Shown one piece after another: positions 15,117 through 22,897 of a stretch of 22,897 bases of DNA; the stretch's first letter is position 1, and each line of letters starts with the position of its first letter. The stretch covers positions 1-22,897 of the forward strand of contig CAZBZG010000038.1 of assembly GCA_964496245.1 (NCBI GenBank). Reading direction: 5' to 3'. The position numbers and the translations under genes are program-made. The DNA comes from CAZBZG01 sp964496245. Lineage in GTDB: Bacteria; Planctomycetota; SZUA-567. The notes under the pieces were generated by a model that worked only from the letters and a program-made list of their open reading frames with translations, was not told the DNA's origin and searched no databases.

Positions 15117-16544
15117 TCAGGGGCGGACGGCCGCAGGGCTCTCGAGCGCACGGGCCGCAGCCGTGCCGGTTTCGGATGCGGCGTGCTTCTCCCGGTTGCT
15201 GGGGCGCCAGCGAAAGGTGACCTCCTCCCGGAGGCTCCCGATCAGAGCTTCCCGCAGTTCCAGGAACCGCCGACGTTTGAGGAAGCGGAGCATGAGATCC
15301 CGCTTGCGGGGCAGTCGGGCGCCTGTGCGCTGCACGATGGCGAATCCGGCGCGCGTCTCCAGGGGACGTGAGAACGCGCCGGCCACGAGCTGGCGGGCGG
15401 TCTTCAGCACGCGGGCATCGGGCGGAGCCGCGAGGGGCGAGCGCAGGCCGCGCGGCGTACGGACGTAGTCGAGGGCGTACGCCTGGGGAGGGAGGTTGAG
15501 GCCGATGTCCAGGGCATCGGCCAAGTACCCGAGATCCCCCCCGCGGCTCGCGTCTCCTGCGTCGGAATACTTGCGCGCGGCCTCGGCGAACGCGATTGTC
15601 TCCTCCTGCAGATGATCGTAGATGGCCTCGGCCCGGAGGCGTGCCCGGGTGCGTGCCTCAGGGGTGACAGGACGGGACCGTTCGCGTGGATCCGGCCGGG
15701 CGTTGAAGGCGCAGAGGATCCACGAGGCCCGGATGATCGCGAGGTCCGGCCGGACCTTCTCGTAATAGGTCTCGAGTTCGGCCGGAGCGAGCCGGGGCGC
15801 GAGCAGCTCGGCCAGCGCCTGTTCCGCATCGAGCCCCACGGTGTCGATGCCCTGCTGCTGGGCGTGGTCCAGGATCAGCCGTGTGGTGAGCATCTCTTCC
15901 AGAACGCGGGAGAGCGCCCGGTCGCGTCCCCACTGGAGCAGATAGTCGACAACCTCGTCTGCCGAGAAGTGGATGCCGCCGACCGTGGCCGCCCGCTTGC
16001 CGTGGCCCACGCCGTGGAAGACGGGATTGTAAGCTCCCTGCAGCTCGCGGTATACGCGTCTGAGCTCCGGCGCATCGACCTCGGCGCCGGCCGGAAGCCC
16101 CAACCGCCTGCGGGCGATGGCTTCGAGCAGAAGGCCCTCGCGCACCATGCGGCGGAGATCGGCTCGCGTCAGCCCGGCGGCTGCAAGCTGCTCGTCCAGG
16201 CTCCGGAATCCCCTGGTCTCGGCTTCCTGGCGGTCGACGCGCGTCTGGATGCGGGCCCCATCCGGGGTCTGGACCCCCTGCTTGACCGCCTCCATCACGA
16301 TCATGGTGTGCTGGAGGAAGCTCTCCCCCAGGCCGAAGCGTCCGGGATTGGCAGTGGCCTCCCGTTCCACGGCGGAGCGGAGATCCTTTGCAGTGATGGT
16401 GCCCTGTGGGAGCTCGGCGAGCACTTCGGGGAGAGACGACCGTGCCCGCTCGGCTCCGTGCTCGGACCCGGCGGTTCCGGCCGCCCTTGCCGGCGCGCAG
16501 GTTCCAAGGAGCACGAGTCCGAGCGTCAAGGCGTATCGATGCAC
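15117..16544 (-). CDS. Secreted SurA/PrsA-like parvulin-type protein
   Basis: A 475-residue exported protein. Residues 1-22 are a signal peptide (hydrophobic core ALTLGLVLLGT, cleavage likely after ARA). Two similar helical chaperone-like segments follow at about 38-150 and 182-265. A parvulin-type domain spans about 271-408, with FAEAARKYSD and the hallmark GGDLGY (335-340). Such proteins assist folding of secreted or outer-membrane proteins. In this domain the first conserved His (HIL in active parvulins) is Trp275 and the second (GWHIV) is Ala402, so peptidyl-prolyl isomerase activity may be lost and a chaperone role is more likely. The GTG at 16544 is chosen because GGAGG (16551-16555) stands six bases before it and a signal peptide begins there, although the frame is open far upstream into malQ. 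Confidence 0.82.
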   Translation of the reverse strand: MHRYALTLGLVLLGTCAPARAAGTAGSEHGAERARSSLPEVLAELPQGTITAKDLRSAVEREATANPGRFGLGESFLQHTMIVMEAVKQGVQTPDGARIQTRVDRQEAETRGFRSLDEQLAAAGLTRADLRRMVREGLLLEAIARRRLGLPAGAEVDAPELRRVYRELQGAYNPVFHGVGHGKRAATVGGIHFSADEVVDYLLQWGRDRALSRVLEEMLTTRLILDHAQQQGIDTVGLDAEQALAELLAPRLAPAELETYYEKVRPDLAIIRASWILCAFNARPDPRERSRPVTPEARTRARLRAEAIYDHLQEETIAFAEAARKYSDAGDASRGGDLGYLADALDIGLNLPPQAYALDYVRTPRGLRSPLAAPPDARVLKTARQLVAGAFSRPLETRAGFAIVQRTGARLPRKRDLMLRFLKRRRFLELREALIGSLREEVTFRWRPSNREKHAASETGTAAARALESPAAVRP

Positions 16545-16593
16545 TGGTAGCCTCCGAACATCCGCCACTGCCGAGCCGCAACCGCGCCCACGC

Positions 16594-16620
16594 GATCCGC
16601 TCGTATCGATTGTACGGATC
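16594..16620 (-). promoter_or_regulatory. Possible promoter/operator of the parvulin-like gene
   Basis: GATCCG (16594-16599) and CGGATC (16615-16620) form an inverted repeat with a 15-base spacer. It encloses a - strand TACAAT (16614-16609) that could be a -10 box, about 65 bases before the GTG at 16544. No good -35 is seen, so an activator or repressor site is possible but unproven. Confidence 0.3.
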
Positions 16621-16675
16621 AGCTGTGGCGAAAGGAAGGGAGTCTTTCCGAAGGAAGTTGAGGGGCGGGTGCAGC

Positions 16676-18217
16676 CTACGAGCCCGCGGCCGACGATTCG
16701 CGCCCGTAGAGCCAGACCATTTCGCGCAGTCGGTCGGCCGGGGCGGAAGCCAGCGCTCCCGGCGCGAGGCGCCAGGTCCACTGGCCGTCGGACTGCCCCG
16801 GCCGATTCATGCGGGCGTCGTTGCCGAGGCCCAGCACGTCCTGCATGGGCACGATCGCGGTATCCGCCACCGAGGCGAGCGCCAGCCGGACGAAGTCCGT
16901 GTGGATGTCCGTGCCGTCCCGCGCGAGGTAGCGCCGGGCCTTGTCCCGCTCGCGGGCCAGTCCCTCGCGATCCATGTGCGCGTAGTCCGGGCCCTCGGCG
17001 CGGTACCACCCCTGAGTGGTATCGTTGTCGTGGGTGGCTGTGTAGGCCACGCAGTTCGGTTCGTATGTGTGCGGCAGATACGACTCGGCGCCTTCGGCAA
17101 ACGCGAATTGCAGGACCTTCATGCCGGGAAAGCCGAACTCCCGTCGCAAGGCCTCGACCTCGGGTGTGATGATGCCGAGGTCTTCGGCCACGAGCGGGAG
17201 CGAACCGAGCGCACGTTCGAGTGCGCGGAAGAAGTCCGCGCCCGGGCCCTTGACCCACCGGCCGTTCTTCGCGTTCTTGTGCGCAGCGTCGATCTCCCAG
17301 AAGGCCTCGAATCCCCGAAAATGATCGATGCGCAGGATGTCCACGGACGCGAGTGTCCGGCGGATGCGGCGGATCCACCACGCGTAGCCGTCCGTGGCCA
17401 GCCGGTCCCAGCGGTAGAGCGGGTTGCCCCAGAGCTGGCCCGTGGGCGAAAAGTAGTCGGGCGGCACACCCGCCACGTGTGTGGGGGTCCCTCGGGTGTC
17501 TACGCGGAAGAACCGGCGGTCGGCCCAGACATCCGCGCTGTCGAGGGCGACGTAGATGGGTACGTCCCCCATAATGCGGATGCCGCGTTCGTTGGCGTGG
17601 GTCTTGAGTGCCCGCCACTGGCGGAAGAAGATGTGCTGGCAGAAGACATGGAACTCGATCGCGTCGGCGTGTTCCCGCTGAGCGCGTTCGAGTGCCCTGG
17701 GTTCGTGCTGCACGAGCGACGCGTCGGGCCAGTCGTACCATGGCCGGCCGGCGTAGTGTTCCCTGAGCGCCATGTAGAGCGCGAACGGCGCGAGCCAGTC
17801 CTTTGCATCCGTTCGAAACTGCTCCAGGCTGCGGCGGAAGCGCTTGTCGCCCTCGCCTGCGGCGAAGCGGCGGTGCGCCAGGCGGAGCACCCGCTGCTTG
17901 ACGGTCCGTGCGTGCGCGTAGTCGGCCGGTCCGGTTTGGCCGCCGCCAGCGGGGAGATCCTTGCTGACGAGCAGCCCGTCGGCAGCCAGGCGCTCGAGGC
18001 TGATGAGCAGGGCATTGCCCGCGAACGAGGAGAGCGTTTGGTAGGGGCTGTGCGCCGCTCCGGGCGGCCCGAGGGGCAGGATCTGCCAGACCCCCATGTC
18101 CGCCCGGTGCAGGAAGTCGGCAAAGGTATAGGCGTCGTCGCCAAAGTCTCCGACGCCGTGCGAGCCGGGCAGGCTCGTGGGATGGAGCAGGATCCCGGCC
18201 GAGCGGGGAAGCGACAC
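16676..18217 (-). CDS. malQ: 4-alpha-glucanotransferase (GH77, amylomaltase)
   Basis: A 513-residue cytoplasmic enzyme that moves alpha-1,4-glucan segments between maltodextrins, used in glycogen or maltodextrin metabolism. The family signature is complete: the N-terminus RSAGILLHPTSLPG (5-18), LPLGPPG, the mobile loop GVPPDYFSPTGQLWGNPLY (250-268), and the catalytic nucleophile Asp298 in RIDHFRG. The acid/base Glu345 is in AEDLG, and the third Asp397 in THDND. The length is normal for the family. The start is GTG at 18217, with GGGAG six to seven bases before it; an ATG two bases upstream is in another frame. The parvulin-like gene follows 131 bases downstream on the same strand. Confidence 0.96.
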   Translation of the reverse strand: MSLPRSAGILLHPTSLPGSHGVGDFGDDAYTFADFLHRADMGVWQILPLGPPGAAHSPYQTLSSFAGNALLISLERLAADGLLVSKDLPAGGGQTGPADYAHARTVKQRVLRLAHRRFAAGEGDKRFRRSLEQFRTDAKDWLAPFALYMALREHYAGRPWYDWPDASLVQHEPRALERAQREHADAIEFHVFCQHIFFRQWRALKTHANERGIRIMGDVPIYVALDSADVWADRRFFRVDTRGTPTHVAGVPPDYFSPTGQLWGNPLYRWDRLATDGYAWWIRRIRRTLASVDILRIDHFRGFEAFWEIDAAHKNAKNGRWVKGPGADFFRALERALGSLPLVAEDLGIITPEVEALRREFGFPGMKVLQFAFAEGAESYLPHTYEPNCVAYTATHDNDTTQGWYRAEGPDYAHMDREGLARERDKARRYLARDGTDIHTDFVRLALASVADTAIVPMQDVLGLGNDARMNRPGQSDGQWTWRLAPGALASAPADRLREMVWLYGRESSAAGS

Positions 18218-18273
18218 ATCAATCTCCCGGAGGGCCGCGCTTCGAAGAACGGCCCGCGAACGACAGGCGAACG

Positions 18274-18302
18274 AGCATAGCTGCAGTGGGCCCCCAACGC
18301 AA
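18274..18302 (-). promoter_or_regulatory. Possible malQ promoter
   Basis: On the - strand TTGCGT (18302-18297) and TATGCT (18279-18274) are spaced by 17 bases, about 57 bases before the GTG of malQ. The -35 match is weak. Confidence 0.35.
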
Positions 18303-18346
18303 GAGCCAGTCGCCGGAATGGGCCGCGCGCGCGGCTGACTTCTGGC

Positions 18347-18374
18347 TTGCCCTCGGCTGAACGGCCCCTACAAT
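18347..18374 (+). promoter_or_regulatory. Promoter of the WecB-like gene
   Basis: TTGCCC (18347-18352) and TACAAT (18369-18374) are spaced by 16 bases. Transcription would begin near 18381 and include the entire 112-nt hairpin at 18421-18532 in the leader. Confidence 0.5.
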
Positions 18375-18420
18375 GGGGCTCCGACGCGTGGGGAGGGACG
18401 CATCCCATGAGCAGAGAGGG

Positions 18421-18532
18421 GGGCTTGGTTCAGAACCGGGTAACACCCGGGAGCTGCGGTATGTAGCCCCGGCAAGAGTGCCTGTGCTACAAACTGCGCG
18501 TTTCAGGTGTTACCCAAATCTGAACCATGCCC
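18421..18532 (+). repeat. 112-nt gapless hairpin in the wecB leader
   Basis: Every position from 18421 can be matched with its mirror from 18532 without any gap: about 40 Watson-Crick and 4 G-U pairs out of 54. Long uninterrupted stretches are 18426-18434 with 18519-18527, and 18438-18447 with 18506-18515. The tip is a GGCA/TGCC stem with an AGAG loop. The G-U pairs exist only in the + strand transcript. The first ATG of wecB (18527) is inside the 3' arm. It may be a MITE-like element with terminal inverted repeats or a regulatory RNA hairpin. Confidence 0.65.
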
Positions 18533-19741
18533 GGGAACGCACAGAGCACGCCGGCAGGGGCCATGGCCGCATCCGAATCGAACCAACGCATCCTCATCGT
18601 CCTGGGCACGCGCCCCGAAGCCATCAAGCTGGCGCCGGTGGCGCGCGCCCTGGAGGCCTGCGAGGCGTGCGAGACGCGGGTCTGCGTCACCGCGCAGCAC
18701 CGCGATCTGCTCGACCCCATGCTCGATCTCTTCGCCCGCCCGCCCGACTTCGATCTGGACCTCATGCAACCAGGCCAGTCGTTGGTGGACCTCACCGCAG
18801 CCGCGCTCCAGGGCGTGCGCGAGGTCCTGACCGCGTGGCGGCCGACATGGACCGTGGTGCAGGGCGACACGGCCACGGCCCTGGCCGCCGGTCTTGCCGC
18901 GTTCTACGAGCGAACGGGCGTGGCGCACGTGGAAGCGGGGTTGCGTACGGGCGATCTGGGCGCGCCGTGGCCCGAGGAGATGCACCGGCGGGTTCTGGCC
19001 GTGCTGGCCGGCCTCCATTTTGCGCCCACGCCGGAGGCGCGCGATCATCTGCTGGCCGAAGGCGTGGCGTCTTCGTGCGTCCATGTCACGGGCAATCCCG
19101 GAATCGACAGCCTGCTGCAGGCCACGACACGCCTCGAGCAGGAGGCCGGTCTGCGCGAAGAGATGGAGCGGCGGTTCGGATTCCTGGATGCGGCGCGGCC
19201 GTGGATCCTGGTCACCGTCCACCGGCGGGAGAACCTGGGTGACGGCTTGACGGGGATCTGCGCGGCTCTGCGGCGACTGACGGAGCAGTGCAATGTGGAA
19301 ATCATCTGTCCCGTACACCCCAACCCCGCGGTCCGCGAGCCGGTACACCGGGCGCTCGCGGGCGTTTCACACGTCCACCTGATCGAGCCCGTTTCCCATC
19401 TCGCCTCCATCCATCTCTTGCGCCGCGCCCACGTGGTGCTCACCGACTCAGGGGGACTGCAGGAGGAGGCCCCCGCTCTAGGGAAGCCCGTGCTCGTGCT
19501 GCGAAAGACGACCGAGCGGCCCGAGGGCGTGGCCGCGGGTACGGCCGCACTCGTGGGCACAGAGGCTGACGCCATCGTGGCTGGCGCAAAGCGGCTGCTC
19601 GACGACCCGGCTGCCTACGAACGCATGGCCCGTGCCCACAATCCCTACGGGGACGGACGCGCGGGCGAGCGGATTGCGGAGATTCTGCAAAACACATCCC
19701 CGGCGGCGGCCGGGGCGGACCAATGCGTCCAATCCCCCTGA
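18527..19741 (+). CDS. wecB: UDP-N-acetylglucosamine 2-epimerase, non-hydrolysing
   Basis: A 404-residue GT-B-fold enzyme that interconverts UDP-GlcNAc and UDP-ManNAc for cell-surface polysaccharides. Signature segments are VLGTRPEAIKLAP (25-37), AQHRD (56-60), QGDT with Asp114, HVEAGLRTGD with Glu136, WPEE (148-151), TVHRRENLG with His232, CPVHPNP (261-267), LTDSGGLQEEAP (305-316) and NPYGDG (372-377). Aspartate, glutamates and histidine known to be needed in E. coli WecB are all there. The usual N-terminus would start near residue 20, so ATG 18563 (392 residues, starting MAASES) may be the true start; neither start has a good ribosome binding site, and 18527 lies inside the hairpin. It stands alone, divergent from malQ, without other polysaccharide genes. 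Confidence 0.93.
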   Translation: MPGNAQSTPAGAMAASESNQRILIVLGTRPEAIKLAPVARALEACEACETRVCVTAQHRDLLDPMLDLFARPPDFDLDLMQPGQSLVDLTAAALQGVREVLTAWRPTWTVVQGDTATALAAGLAAFYERTGVAHVEAGLRTGDLGAPWPEEMHRRVLAVLAGLHFAPTPEARDHLLAEGVASSCVHVTGNPGIDSLLQATTRLEQEAGLREEMERRFGFLDAARPWILVTVHRRENLGDGLTGICAALRRLTEQCNVEIICPVHPNPAVREPVHRALAGVSHVHLIEPVSHLASIHLLRRAHVVLTDSGGLQEEAPALGKPVLVLRKTTERPEGVAAGTAALVGTEADAIVAGAKRLLDDPAAYERMARAHNPYGDGRAGERIAEILQNTSPAAAGADQCVQSP

Positions 19742-19794
19742 TATGGCTTGGGTTGGGTCGTTTTCTGGTCGATACATACAGTGCGAATTGGGTT

Positions 19795-19810
19795 CCGGAG
19801 ACGTCTCCGG
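19795..19810. promoter_or_regulatory. Perfect 16-bp palindrome upstream of a strong promoter
   Basis: CCGGAGACGTCTCCGG is exactly self-complementary. It lies 54 bases after the wecB stop and 23 bases before the -35 box at 19834, a usual place for an activator or repressor site. There is no T run after it, so it is not a typical terminator. Confidence 0.4.
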
Positions 19811-19833
19811 GGCGTGCGGACGTGGGCTTGGTC

Positions 19834-19862
19834 TTGACCTGCGTTCCTTTAACGCTTATACT
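19834..19862 (+). promoter_or_regulatory. Strong promoter of the secreted unknown gene
   Basis: TTGACC (19834-19839) and TATACT (19857-19862) are spaced by 17 bases, each one base off consensus. This is the best overall promoter match in the window, about 41 bases before the ATG at 19904. Confidence 0.75.
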
Positions 19863-19903
19863 GTAAGAGGGTTACGTCTCTTCCCGCCATCTGGGAGACG
19901 AGC

Positions 19904-21925
19904 ATGCAGCGCACGGTCTTCATTGTGTTCGGATTCTTGGTTTTGGCTGCCGGTCTGCGGGCGGGCGAAGCGCCAGAGGCTGAATCGCGTCTCAAGACGC
20001 CGGACGAGAAGTTCGAATCGCTCCTGCCCGACGGCAAGCAGAAACCGTATCCGGACAAGGTGATTCTGCCCTTCTGGGAGATCGGTCTGTCCCAGATCGA
20101 GGCCGAGACCCCGCGGCCGATCTCGATTCCCCGCAAGGCAGGGGCGCCGGATACCTACTGGTACTGGCCCTTCCGCTTCCGGGTCAAGACCTCCCTCGCC
20201 TACGTCAAGGAGGCGCTTGATGAGGTGATCGAGAGCNNNNNNNNNNGCATGGAGACGCGGGAGAAGGACCGTGACTACTACCGGCAGCACCGGGCCCGCG
20301 TGGAAGCCACGCTCGAGAGCGTCAAGACGGTCTTCGAGAATCCCACCGACTACCAGCGCGAGCGACTGCGCCTCTTCATCGTGGCTCATACGGATACGGG
20401 CGCAATCATCCCGGATGTAGCCAATCCGGCCGTGCGCAACATGATCGAGCACAAGCTCCGCCGCCGCATGCACACCACGGCCGAGATCGCGAAGCTCAAG
20501 CTCCGCCGGGGACAGATGGTGCAGGGCGTGGCGATCTTTCCGCGATTCGACGCAAATGCGCGGGCGTTCGAAATCCGCATCTACGGCCTGGGCAAACGGG
20601 TTCTGCCTTCCTACGTGCCCTCGCAACTGCTGTTTCTCGAGAAGTCGGGCGTGTTCAACAAGACGCTGCGCCGCGGGGTGCGTTTCCAGTACCGCCGGAT
20701 CGGGAACGCCGACGAACGCCTGGCGCCCATCGAGTTGGAAGGCAAGAAGGCCGACTGGATCTGGATCTGGCAATCCCAGATCTATGCGGGCCGGTGGCGG
20801 CAGATCCACATCGAACGCGATACGGATCTCCAGGACGAGGACGGCAACCCCATTCTGCTCAAACGAGAGTACCGGTACATTCCGTACAAGATCTGGAACG
20901 ATACGCACGCGCCCCAGGGCCTGGACGTCATGAAGGCGGGACTGCGCTTCGCCGTGGAATGGAAGGGGCAGAAGGTGCCCATCTACATGCCCGACATCGG
21001 GGACCCGGACGACTTCTGGAAGACCCAGGTGGACCGCACGTGGGAGGAGCGCCTGACGTCGGGATGGGAGCGGGACTTCGTGGAGAAGCACGAGAAGCCA
21101 GGGGCCGGCGCCAGCGGCGAAGAGGTCGAGCAGGATATGGTGGCCAAAGCCGATATCCTCCCGGAAGGCGGCTTGCGCCATCCCAAGGGCATCATCGAAC
21201 CGCTCCAGCGCGTCAAGGGCATGATCGTGGTGCGTTGGGGGGTGGACGACATCGAGAGTACCGTGGACACGCTCAGTAAGAACATCCGCATTCAGGCCTT
21301 AGCCCATGATGTAGCCGTGGCCGAGGCCGCGCGGGCCAAACAGGAGGCGCCCGAACCGCAGGGCGAGCTCCTGAAGGCGTACCTGGATCTCCGAGACCCG
21401 GCGGGCAAGGGCAAGCGCCACTACATGCGTCCGCCCGAGCCCTCCGAGGATGACGTGATCGAGATGCTGTGCAAGCAGGCAACCGCGGATCTCGAGGCCC
21501 GAGGCTCTCAGCCCGGAGCCGACGAGAAGCGCCGCTACGGCGCGCTTGCGCCCATCGGCCACCTTCTCAACCTGCTCGCGGCCGAGTATGCTGCGAAGCG
21601 TGCCGAGGGCGGGACGATCCCCTGGAAGGACGAGCCCGAATCCGGCGGGGTGGTCGATGTCTTCTTCGAGGTCAAGTGGGACGGCGTGATCGACCGCGCG
21701 AGCTTCCCCTCCAACTTCAAACGCCGCCTGCCCAGCGAACTCGACGCCTACGGCATCCCCGAGGTGTCGCCCGACGCGCATCAGCCGGTCACCGCCCTCC
21801 CGGGCATGGAGGACGTGCCCATGCCTGAACAAGAGGAGCCGGAAGCCGAACCAAAGGAAGGGGAACCGGAGAAGGAAGAGGAGCCGAAGAAGGAGGCCGA
21901 AGAGGAGCTGCCCTGGGATATCTAG
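19904..21925 (+). CDS. Large secreted protein of unknown function
   Basis: About 673 residues, interrupted by an unresolved gap at 20237-20246, so true length and frame across the gap are not certain. Residues 1-20 are a signal peptide (FIVFGFLVLAAGLRAGEA). The mature part is rich in Trp, Tyr and charged residues, with segments such as YWYWPFRFRVKTS, RLFIVAHTDTGAIIPDVANP and DWIWIWQSQIYAGRW. The last 35 residues are almost purely Glu, Lys and Pro and probably disordered, ending in LPWDI. I do not recognise the family; there is no transmembrane helix besides the signal. GGGAG before ATG 19904, a strong promoter and a clear terminator mark it as a single-gene, probably well-expressed unit. An envelope or periplasmic location is likely. 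Confidence 0.8.
   Translation: MQRTVFIVFGFLVLAAGLRAGEAPEAESRLKTPDEKFESLLPDGKQKPYPDKVILPFWEIGLSQIEAETPRPISIPRKAGAPDTYWYWPFRFRVKTSLAYVKEALDEVIESXXXXMETREKDRDYYRQHRARVEATLESVKTVFENPTDYQRERLRLFIVAHTDTGAIIPDVANPAVRNMIEHKLRRRMHTTAEIAKLKLRRGQMVQGVAIFPRFDANARAFEIRIYGLGKRVLPSYVPSQLLFLEKSGVFNKTLRRGVRFQYRRIGNADERLAPIELEGKKADWIWIWQSQIYAGRWRQIHIERDTDLQDEDGNPILLKREYRYIPYKIWNDTHAPQGLDVMKAGLRFAVEWKGQKVPIYMPDIGDPDDFWKTQVDRTWEERLTSGWERDFVEKHEKPGAGASGEEVEQDMVAKADILPEGGLRHPKGIIEPLQRVKGMIVVRWGVDDIESTVDTLSKNIRIQALAHDVAVAEAARAKQEAPEPQGELLKAYLDLRDPAGKGKRHYMRPPEPSEDDVIEMLCKQATADLEARGSQPGADEKRRYGALAPIGHLLNLLAAEYAAKRAEGGTIPWKDEPESGGVVDVFFEVKWDGVIDRASFPSNFKRRLPSELDAYGIPEVSPDAHQPVTALPGMEDVPMPEQEEPEAEPKEGEPEKEEEPKKEAEEELPWDI
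20237..20246. other. Assembly gap of ten N
   Basis: Ten undetermined bases stand inside the secreted unknown gene. The reading frame happens to continue on both sides with similar composition, but a run of exactly ten N is normally a scaffold gap of unknown real size. Confidence 0.98.
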
Positions 21926-21952
21926 GGCCCGGCGTTCTACACGAACATCGAC

Positions 21953-21989
21953 AGGGGAGGACAGCTGCGGCGCGTCCTCCCCTTTTTTT
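21953..21989 (+). terminator. Rho-independent terminator
   Basis: A perfect 10-bp stem AGGGGAGGAC (21953-21962) with GTCCTCCCCT (21974-21983) and an 11-base loop is followed by a run of seven T (21983-21989). It ends the transcript of the secreted unknown gene 28 bases after its stop. Confidence 0.92.
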
Positions 21990-22190
21990 GTGATGGAGAT
22001 GTCGCGGGGCCGCGCCGCAAGGGACTACGGGTGTCACCCGCCCGGCCCGTACATGCTCCGCATCTGCTACGCGTCGAGGCTTCGCGGTTCGGCGGACGCA
22101 CCGAGGCTGTGCAGGGAGATCCCGCGGCTGTCCGCTCGGCCGGGATCATCCAACGGCCCGATCCGCGCCGTTTGCAGGCCGGGATTTGCC

Positions 22191-22219
22191 TTGCGGGATG
22201 CGCTGCCGCGTTCTACAAT
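22191..22219 (+). promoter_or_regulatory. Promoter of trpG/pabA
   Basis: TTGCGG (22191-22196) and TACAAT (22214-22219) are spaced by 17 bases, about 56 bases before the ATG at 22275. The 200 bases before it, after the terminator, hold no gene that I can support. Confidence 0.5.
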
Positions 22220-22274
22220 CCGCGTGAAGGCCGGGGGCACACCCTCGCGTGCGCCGGCGGAAGGAGACGGCCCC

Positions 22275-22862
<588 letters not shown>

Positions 22863-22897
22863 ATGGCCCATTCGCTGCCCTGGAAAGGGTCTGGATG
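22863..22897 (+). CDS. Start of a further gene, cut by the window end
   Basis: An ATG stands directly after the trpG stop (TAG at 22860-22862), and GGAAGG at 22851-22856 serves as ribosome binding site. Only about eleven codons (beginning MAHSLPWKGSG) are seen, so the product cannot be named. The tight spacing indicates co-transcription with trpG, where trpD, trpE/pabB or pabC would be common neighbours. Confidence 0.4.
   Translation, partial: MAHSLPWKGSG

Noticed and set aside
16545..17741. Upstream extension of the parvulin-like frame
   Set aside because: This part overlaps malQ in another frame. GTG 16544 with GGAGG and an immediate signal peptide marks the real start.
16406..18280. A 624-codon open frame on the + strand
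   Set aside because: Antisense to malQ, a complete GH77 enzyme.
18421..18532. Integron attC site as explanation of the long hairpin
   Set aside because: The arms lack the RYYYAAC and GTTRRRY core sites and the extrahelical bases of attC; the pairing is gapless.
21990..22274. N-terminal extension of trpG
   Set aside because: Translation is unlike the family, the predicted promoter lies within it, and AAGGAG supports ATG 22275.

Overview
The window is a GC-rich bacterial chromosome segment with tightly packed genes, sigma70-like promoters (TTGxxx, 16-17 nt, TAnnnT) and clear Shine-Dalgarno sites. A run of ten N inside one gene shows that it comes from a scaffolded, probably metagenome-derived, assembly. 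The gene set (MglA/Roadblock signalling, a Gfo/Idh/MocA oxidoreductase with a xylose-isomerase-like protein, a UvrC without its C-terminal HhH region, a large secreted unknown) would fit a Planctomycetota/PVC-type or similar poorly cultured lineage. That placement is inference; no rRNA or other decisive marker is present.

Left part (334-7698, + strand): six genes that look like one polarity/signalling module. They are a TPR-Roadblock protein, a stand-alone Roadblock protein, an MglA GTPase with a long Pro/Ala linker and a C-terminal membrane anchor, an MglB, then, behind a second promoter, a 1137-residue PATAN/DUF4388-TPR-TM-PEGA-propeller protein and a small membrane coiled-coil protein. The likely picture is a membrane-tethered MglA switch controlled by MglB and two further Roadblock proteins, with a bitopic scaffold linking cytoplasm and periplasm. 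This is the most unusual system in the window.

Middle part (7735-15061): a def-uvrC operon on the - strand (peptide deformylase and a minimal 441-residue UvrC), divergent from a Gfo/Idh/MocA dehydrogenase on the + strand. Facing it is a four-gene - strand run: sugar-phosphate isomerase/epimerase-like TIM barrel, a large MDR dehydrogenase with two nucleotide-fold-like segments, a single-pass membrane protein and a DUF1232-like membrane protein. The three enzymes suggest sugar or polyol oxidation/isomerisation.

Right part (15117-22897): a secreted parvulin-like foldase without the usual histidines and a GH77 4-alpha-glucanotransferase on the - strand; then, divergently, a WecB-type UDP-GlcNAc 2-epimerase whose leader holds a 112-nt gapless hairpin; a 673-residue secreted protein of unknown function with a strong promoter and a textbook terminator; and trpG/pabA, followed by the first codons of a probable co-transcribed gene at the edge.

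Non-coding structure stands out at two places, a 144-bp nested inverted repeat at 103-246 and the 112-bp hairpin at 18421-18532. Both look like small mobile or structured-RNA elements. No tRNA, rRNA, CRISPR array or complete insertion sequence was seen.
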